From assembly GCF_001969265.1 (NCBI RefSeq), contig NZ_CP019304.1, forward strand, positions 4,836,001 through 4,900,000: a stretch of DNA of 64,000 nucleotides, read 5' to 3'. The stretch's first letter is position 1, and each line of letters begins with the position of its first letter. Below the pieces are notes generated by a model, which saw nothing but the letters and a program-made list of their open reading frames with translations, was not told the DNA's origin and did no database searches. Position numbers and translations under genes: made by a program. The stretch comes from Arthrobacter sp. QXT-31. Its GTDB lineage: Bacteria; Actinomycetota; Actinomycetes; Actinomycetales; Micrococcaceae. Positions 59,989 to 64,000 of this stretch are shown one piece after another.

Positions 59989-61382
59989 GGCAGGAGAGGG
60001 ACCTCATCCGGCGGGACCGTGCACGGTTGTGGCACCCCTACGCTCCGGCGTCCCCGGACCTTCCGCTGTGGGAGGTGGAGGCGGCCGACGGCGTGCGGCT
60101 GCGGCTCCGGGGTGAAGACGGCAGCCGCCATGAGGTGATCGACGCAATGTCCTCGTGGTGGTCGGTGATCCACGGCTACCGCCACCCGGCCCTGGACGCC
60201 GCTGCCGCCGCGCAGCTGGCGAAGTTCAGCCACGTGATGTTCGGTGGCCTCACCCATGCCCCGGCCGTGGAACTGGCCGAGAGGCTGGCGGCCATGGCCC
60301 CTGCCGCCCCCGGCCGGCCAGGGTTGGAGCGGGTCTTCCTGGCGGACTCGGGCTCGGTCTCCGTCGAGGTGGCGCTCAAGCTGGCGGTGCAGTACCAGAC
60401 CGCGGTCGGGCGGCCCCGGCGGCAGCGGTTCCTCAGCCTCCGCGGGGGCTACCACGGCGATACCTTCGCGGCCATGGGGGTCTGCGATCCGGTGGACGGC
60501 ATGCACTCGGCCTTCCCGGGACTGCTGGCCGGCAACATTTTTGCGCCGCGCCCGCCGGCGGCGGCGTCGGCAACACCGGAAACGGTAAAGGCGTGGGCAG
60601 CCGGCGTGGCGGACCTCGCGGCCAAGCACTCCGCGGAACTGGCCGCGATCGTCGTCGAACCGGTGCTGCAGGGCGCGGGCGGCATGCACGCCTACCCGGC
60701 CGAATGCCTGGCCCTGCTCCGGGAAGTGGCGGACCGGCACGGGCTGCTGCTCATATTCGATGAGATCGCGACGGGCTTTGGCCGCACCGGCGAGCTGTTC
60801 GCGGCCGATCATGCCGGCGTCGTGCCTGACATCATGTGCGTGGGCAAGGCCCTGACCGGCGGCTACCTGACCCTCGCGGCCATGCTCTGCACGGCCGCGG
60901 TGGCCGCAGCCGTGTCCGGCGGCCAGGCCGGTGCCCTGCTGCATGGCCCCACGTTCATGGGCAATCCGCTGGCGTGTGCCGTGGCCAATGCCAGCCTCGG
61001 CATTCTTGAGGCCGGCCGGTGGCGGGACGATGTGGCCCGGATCGGCGCCGGGCTGGCGTCCGGGCTCGCTCCCGCCCTGGAACTGGAAGCTGTGCGGGAT
61101 GTCCGCACCCTCGGCGCCGTCGGGGTCATCGAGCTGCACGACGCCGTCGACGTCACCGCTGTCACCGCCGCAGCCATCCGGCACGGCGTCTGGGTACGCC
61201 CGTTCCGGAACCTCGTCTACACGATGCCGCCGTACATCAGCACCCGGGCCGATATTGCACAAGTCACCGCCGGGATGGTGGCGGCGGTGGCCGAGGTTCA
61301 TGAAGCCCGGGTCCTCAAAATGCGGGTCCACGAAACGCAGGTCCACGAACGGGTTCCGGCCCGCTCCGGAAGCAGCTCATGA
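59985..61382 (+). CDS. bioA: Adenosylmethionine-8-amino-7-oxononanoate aminotransferase
   Basis: The 465-residue class-III aminotransferase has a GTG start ([21 protein letters not shown]) overlapping the previous stop. Signatures are SSWWSVIHGYRHPALD, the PLP-binding FLADSGSVSVEVALK and GGYHGDT, FDEIATGFGRTG, and the Schiff-base Lys K288 in CVGKALTGGYL. It converts KAPA to DAPA using SAM as amino donor. A long C-terminal tail (VLKMRVHETQVHERVPARSG) extends past the usual end. The stop overlaps bioF (ATGA). Confidence 0.95.
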   Translation: MRQERDLIRRDRARLWHPYAPASPDLPLWEVEAADGVRLRLRGEDGSRHEVIDAMSSWWSVIHGYRHPALDAAAAAQLAKFSHVMFGGLTHAPAVELAERLAAMAPAAPGRPGLERVFLADSGSVSVEVALKLAVQYQTAVGRPRRQRFLSLRGGYHGDTFAAMGVCDPVDGMHSAFPGLLAGNIFAPRPPAAASATPETVKAWAAGVADLAAKHSAELAAIVVEPVLQGAGGMHAYPAECLALLREVADRHGLLLIFDEIATGFGRTGELFAADHAGVVPDIMCVGKALTGGYLTLAAMLCTAAVAAAVSGGQAGALLHGPTFMGNPLACAVANASLGILEAGRWRDDVARIGAGLASGLAPALELEAVRDVRTLGAVGVIELHDAVDVTAVTAAAIRHGVWVRPFRNLVYTMPPYISTRADIAQVTAGMVAAVAEVHEARVLKMRVHETQVHERVPARSGSSS

Positions 61383-62548
61383 GCGCCTCGATGACCCAGT
61401 GGCTTGAGCGCCAGGCCGCCGTCAGGGAACGCCGCGGCCAGGTCCGCCGCCCGCTCGCGCGCGCCGCGCATGAACAGTTCATCGACCTGGCCAGCAATGA
61501 CTATCTGGGCCTTGCAACGGACCCGCGGGTTGCCGGGGCAGCGGCTGAGGCGGCTTCACAGTGGGGCGCGGGGGCCACCTCCTCGCGCCTGGTCGCCGGA
61601 ACCACGCAGCTGCACCTGGACCTCGAGCAGGAGCTGGCCGCGCTGGCGGGGATGGAGACGGCGCTGGTCTTCTCCTCCGGCTATCTGGCCAACATCGGTG
61701 TGATCACGGCACTGGGCGGCCCCGGGACCCTGATCGTGGCGGACGAACACTGCCACGCCTCGATGATCGACGGCTTCCGGCTCAGCCGGTCCCGCACCGA
61801 ATCGTTCACCCACAACAGCGTCGAGGAAGCCGGCCGCCTGCTCGCCGGCCGTAGCGAACCGCGGGCGCTGATCGCCGTCGAATCCGTCTACAGCGTCCTC
61901 GGCGACGAGGCACCCCTCGCCGGCCTGCTCGCCCTGGCCGGGCAGCATGACGCCATGCTCCTCATCGACGAGGCCCACAGCCTCGGCGTCACCGGCAGCG
62001 GAGTCTTCCAGGGCCGGGGCTCGGTGGCCGGAACCGCCCTTGCCGGGCATCCGAATGTGATCGTGACCGCCACGCTGTCCAAGGCGCTCGGCAGCCAGGG
62101 CGGTGCCGTCCTGGGGACACCGTTGCTGCGCGAGCACCTCCTCAACAGGGCCCGCAGTTTCATCTTCGACACAGGCCTGGCACCGGCCGCCGGCGCGGCA
62201 GCCCTCGCGGCGGTGCGGATCATCAGGGATGAACCGTGGCGGGCGGGCTCCGTCCGGGGCAACGCGGCTGCGCTGGCCGCCGGGCTTGCCCCCGCCCTTG
62301 CGAGGCTCGGCGCCACCCCTGACCGGACCGCCGGCGCCGTGCAGTCGCTCCCCATGCCCTCCGCGGAAGCTGCCCTGGCCGCCGCCGAGTCCGCACGCAG
62401 GCAGGGCGTCCGGGTGGGCTGCTTCCGGCCGCCGTCGGTTCCGGACGGGATCCCGCGGCTGCGGCTCACCGCCCGTGCCACCCTCACGTCCGAAGAAATC
62501 GAAGACAGCTGCGCAGTGCTGCGCGGCATCCTGGAGGAACTTCCATGA
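61379..62548 (+). CDS. bioF: 8-amino-7-oxononanoate synthase
   Basis: The 389-residue PLP-dependent alpha-oxoamine synthase has FIDLASNDYLGLATDPR, GATSSRLVAGTTQLHLDLEQELA, DEAHSLGVTGSG and the PLP Lys K235 in VTATLSKALGSQGG. It condenses pimeloyl-ACP/CoA with alanine. The start ATG overlaps the bioA stop (ATGA) and its own stop overlaps bioD, so the whole operon is translationally coupled. Confidence 0.95.
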   Translation: MSASMTQWLERQAAVRERRGQVRRPLARAAHEQFIDLASNDYLGLATDPRVAGAAAEAASQWGAGATSSRLVAGTTQLHLDLEQELAALAGMETALVFSSGYLANIGVITALGGPGTLIVADEHCHASMIDGFRLSRSRTESFTHNSVEEAGRLLAGRSEPRALIAVESVYSVLGDEAPLAGLLALAGQHDAMLLIDEAHSLGVTGSGVFQGRGSVAGTALAGHPNVIVTATLSKALGSQGGAVLGTPLLREHLLNRARSFIFDTGLAPAAGAAALAAVRIIRDEPWRAGSVRGNAAALAAGLAPALARLGATPDRTAGAVQSLPMPSAEAALAAAESARRQGVRVGCFRPPSVPDGIPRLRLTARATLTSEEIEDSCAVLRGILEELP

Positions 62549-63222
62549 GCCTGTCCCCCGTCGTTCTGGTCACCGGAACGGACACCGGCGTCGGAAAAAC
62601 CATCACGACGGCGGCACTCGCCGCCGTCCTCAGCGGCATGGGCCGCAGCGTGGCGGTTTACAAGCCATGCCAGTCGGGCGCCGCCGACGGCGACTCCGAC
62701 GCCGCGGAGGTTGTCCGGCTCGCCGGCGCCATAACCGCTGAGGCCGGGGTCGTCCTCCAGGAGCCAATGGCGCCAGTCGCGGCTGCCGCCATCGACGGGA
62801 CACGGCTGCCCGCGGTGACTGCGCATGCAGAGCGGATCCGTGATCTCGCGGCAAGGCACGACCACGTCCTGGTGGAGGGCGCCGGCGGTCTCCTTGTGGA
62901 GCTGGACTCCGACGGCGGCACGCTGGCGGACCTCGGAGCGCTGCTGCGCGCAGTCTTTGTGATTGTCGCCCGGCCCGGCCTCGGCACGTTGAACCACACG
63001 GCCCTCACGCTCGAGGCGCTGTCCACCCGCGGACTGGACGTGCTCGGCGTCGTACTGGGAAGCTGGCCCGTCAGCCCCGGCGCCGTCCACCACAGCAACC
63101 GGCGGGCCCTCGGTTCCCTGCGGGTTCCGCTGCTTGGTGCCCTTCCGGAGCAGGCCGCCGCGCTGTCACCCGCTGATTTCCGTGCAGGCGCAGCGGCCTG
63201 GCTGAACGGAGTGCCGGCATGA
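62545..63222 (+). CDS. bioD: Dethiobiotin synthetase
   Basis: The 225-residue P-loop enzyme starts MSLSPVVLVTGTDTGVGKTITT with Walker A at about 11-19. Other signatures are VYKPCQSGAADGDSDAAEVV, VLVEGAGGLLVELD and VARPGLGTLNHTALTLEAL. It forms the ureido ring of dethiobiotin from DAPA and CO2 using ATP. The ATG overlaps the bioF stop and its stop overlaps the P450 start (ATGA). Confidence 0.96.
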   Translation: MSLSPVVLVTGTDTGVGKTITTAALAAVLSGMGRSVAVYKPCQSGAADGDSDAAEVVRLAGAITAEAGVVLQEPMAPVAAAAIDGTRLPAVTAHAERIRDLAARHDHVLVEGAGGLLVELDSDGGTLADLGALLRAVFVIVARPGLGTLNHTALTLEALSTRGLDVLGVVLGSWPVSPGAVHHSNRRALGSLRVPLLGALPEQAAALSPADFRAGAAAWLNGVPA

Positions 63223-64000
63223 TGCCGCTGCCCGGCGGAGCTCTGGCGCCAATGGCCGGGGCTGAAGCTCCCGACGCGTCCGCGTGCCCATACCTCGTGG
63301 TCCGTGATCCGGAGTCTGTCCGGGATGTCCTGCACCGGCCTGCCGACTTCAGCCCGGCCAACGCGCTGGTGGCGGTGACACCGCTGGAGGGGCCGGCGTT
63401 GCGCGTGCTGCAGCGCGTGGGCTTTGCGTTGCCTCCGGTACTGGCCAGCAACGACACCGGCACGCACGGCGGCATCCGCAAGGTGGTGGCGGGCTTCTTT
63501 ACTCCTGCGACCGTCGCCGCCATGGAGCCGCGCATCCGGGAACTGGCCCGGGAGGCTGCGGCGCAAGCCGGGGAGCAACTCGCCGAGGCCGGCTTGACGG
63601 ACCTGGTGCAGACGGTGGCGGCGTTTCCGCCCGCCGTCGTGATGCTTGAACTCCTCGGGCTGCCCGCGCGGGACCTTGAGGACCTCAAGCGGTGGGGGCT
63701 GGACTCCATGGAGCTGTTCTGGGGCTGGCCCGACGCGGACCGGCAGCTGGAGCTGGCCCGGAGCGCGGCTGAGTTCTACGTATGGTTGCGCCGGCTAGTC
63801 GGCCAGTCCATGGCGGCGCCCGGGCGCAATCTGTTCAAATCATTGTCCGCCCATGGCCTGTCCAGGACAGAGCTGTGTTCGCTTGGCTACTTCCTGCTGA
63901 TCGCCGGACAGGAAACCACCACGCAACTGATCAGCACCATCATGTTCAGGCTGCTGGAGCGAACCGGGCCGGTGGGCTGGAAGGAAGCCGGCACGGATGA
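63219..64000 (+). CDS. Cytochrome P450 (partial), bio-operon member
   Basis: The gene is open at the right edge; 260 residues are visible from the ATG that overlaps the bioD stop. P450 features are YLVVRDPESVRDVLHRPADFSPANALVAVTP, the C-helix region HGGIRKVVAGFFTPATVAAM and the I-helix oxygen-binding LLIAGQETTTQLIS (about 227-240). The ExxR and heme-Cys regions lie outside the window. In Bacillus, BioI is a P450 that cleaves acyl-ACP to pimeloyl-ACP. Tight coupling to bioD suggests a similar precursor role here. Homology to BioI itself cannot be judged from this fragment. Confidence 0.85.
   Translation, partial: MMPLPGGALAPMAGAEAPDASACPYLVVRDPESVRDVLHRPADFSPANALVAVTPLEGPALRVLQRVGFALPPVLASNDTGTHGGIRKVVAGFFTPATVAAMEPRIRELAREAAAQAGEQLAEAGLTDLVQTVAAFPPAVVMLELLGLPARDLEDLKRWGLDSMELFWGWPDADRQLELARSAAEFYVWLRRLVGQSMAAPGRNLFKSLSAHGLSRTELCSLGYFLLIAGQETTTQLISTIMFRLLERTGPVGWKEAGTD

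Overview
The window is high-GC, tightly packed actinobacterial chromosome. Its gene content points to the Micrococcaceae, of the Arthrobacter/Pseudarthrobacter kind: a DUF222-HNH endonuclease, an EF-G-like second factor, an actinobacterial bio operon with a small zinc-ribbon gene after bioB, a LigD-type polymerase domain, amylosucrase and paired glycogen-debranching-like enzymes. That placement is an inference from gene content. I see no rRNA, tRNA, insertion sequence, prophage integrase or CRISPR array. No gene-free stretch exceeds 300 bases; the longest gaps (about 235-290 bases) lie at 2834-3070, 10980-11267, 11889-12145, 18324-18569, 22987-23235 and 39545-39782.

Region 1 (1-13275) is most of an extracellular-type contractile injection system (eCIS) locus. 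The minus strand reads LuxR-type regulator, DUF4255 protein, AAA+ ATPase, DUF4157 metallopeptidase-like protein, a 1426-residue cargo-like protein, sheath, tube, tail-assembly protein, a DUF6760-like small protein, and a gene cut by the window edge. On the plus strand, next to the regulator, lie a tail-anchored Ig-like membrane protein and a PAAR-like tip protein. The rest (spike, gp25, baseplate) should lie to the left of the window.

Region 2 (13316-26480) holds a CARDB-like lipoprotein, a LigD polymerase domain, amylosucrase, an alpha/beta hydrolase, an M23 peptidase with a long Cys-rich repeat tail, EF-G2, a debranching-like glycosidase and a GT4 glycosyltransferase. Region 3 (26498-31884) has HrpB helicase, a DUF222-HNH protein and a 2H-phosphoesterase-like protein.

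Region 4 (31894-40415) is the least explained part. It has a BTAD-type regulator, a 1300-residue membrane patatin, a trypsin-like protease fused to a NUC1 nuclease, a translationally coupled metzincin-like protease, and a small membrane-anchored protein. Lipase, protease and nuclease activities sit side by side and no secretion signals are visible. This is my main candidate for an undescribed effector or defence system.

Region 5 (40427-48143) is housekeeping: gamma-glutamyltransferase, an MFS transporter, a second debranching-like glycosidase paralogous to the one at 23236, a 5'-3' exonuclease, a HhH-GPD glycosylase and a conserved hypothetical. Region 6 (48259-58419) is an amine-catabolism cluster: a glutamine-synthetase-like ligase and a FluG-type amidohydrolase, two paralogous TetR regulators, a cupin, a flavin amine oxidase, an APC permease, MoaF and an aldehyde dehydrogenase. 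The last is broken by a frameshift near 57916. Two 20-bp near-palindromes shared by the two TetR intergenic regions are probable operators. Region 7 (58613-64000) is a biotin operon, bioB-bsaP-like-bioA-bioF-bioD-P450, in which every junction is a 4-base overlap. It is cut by the right edge.
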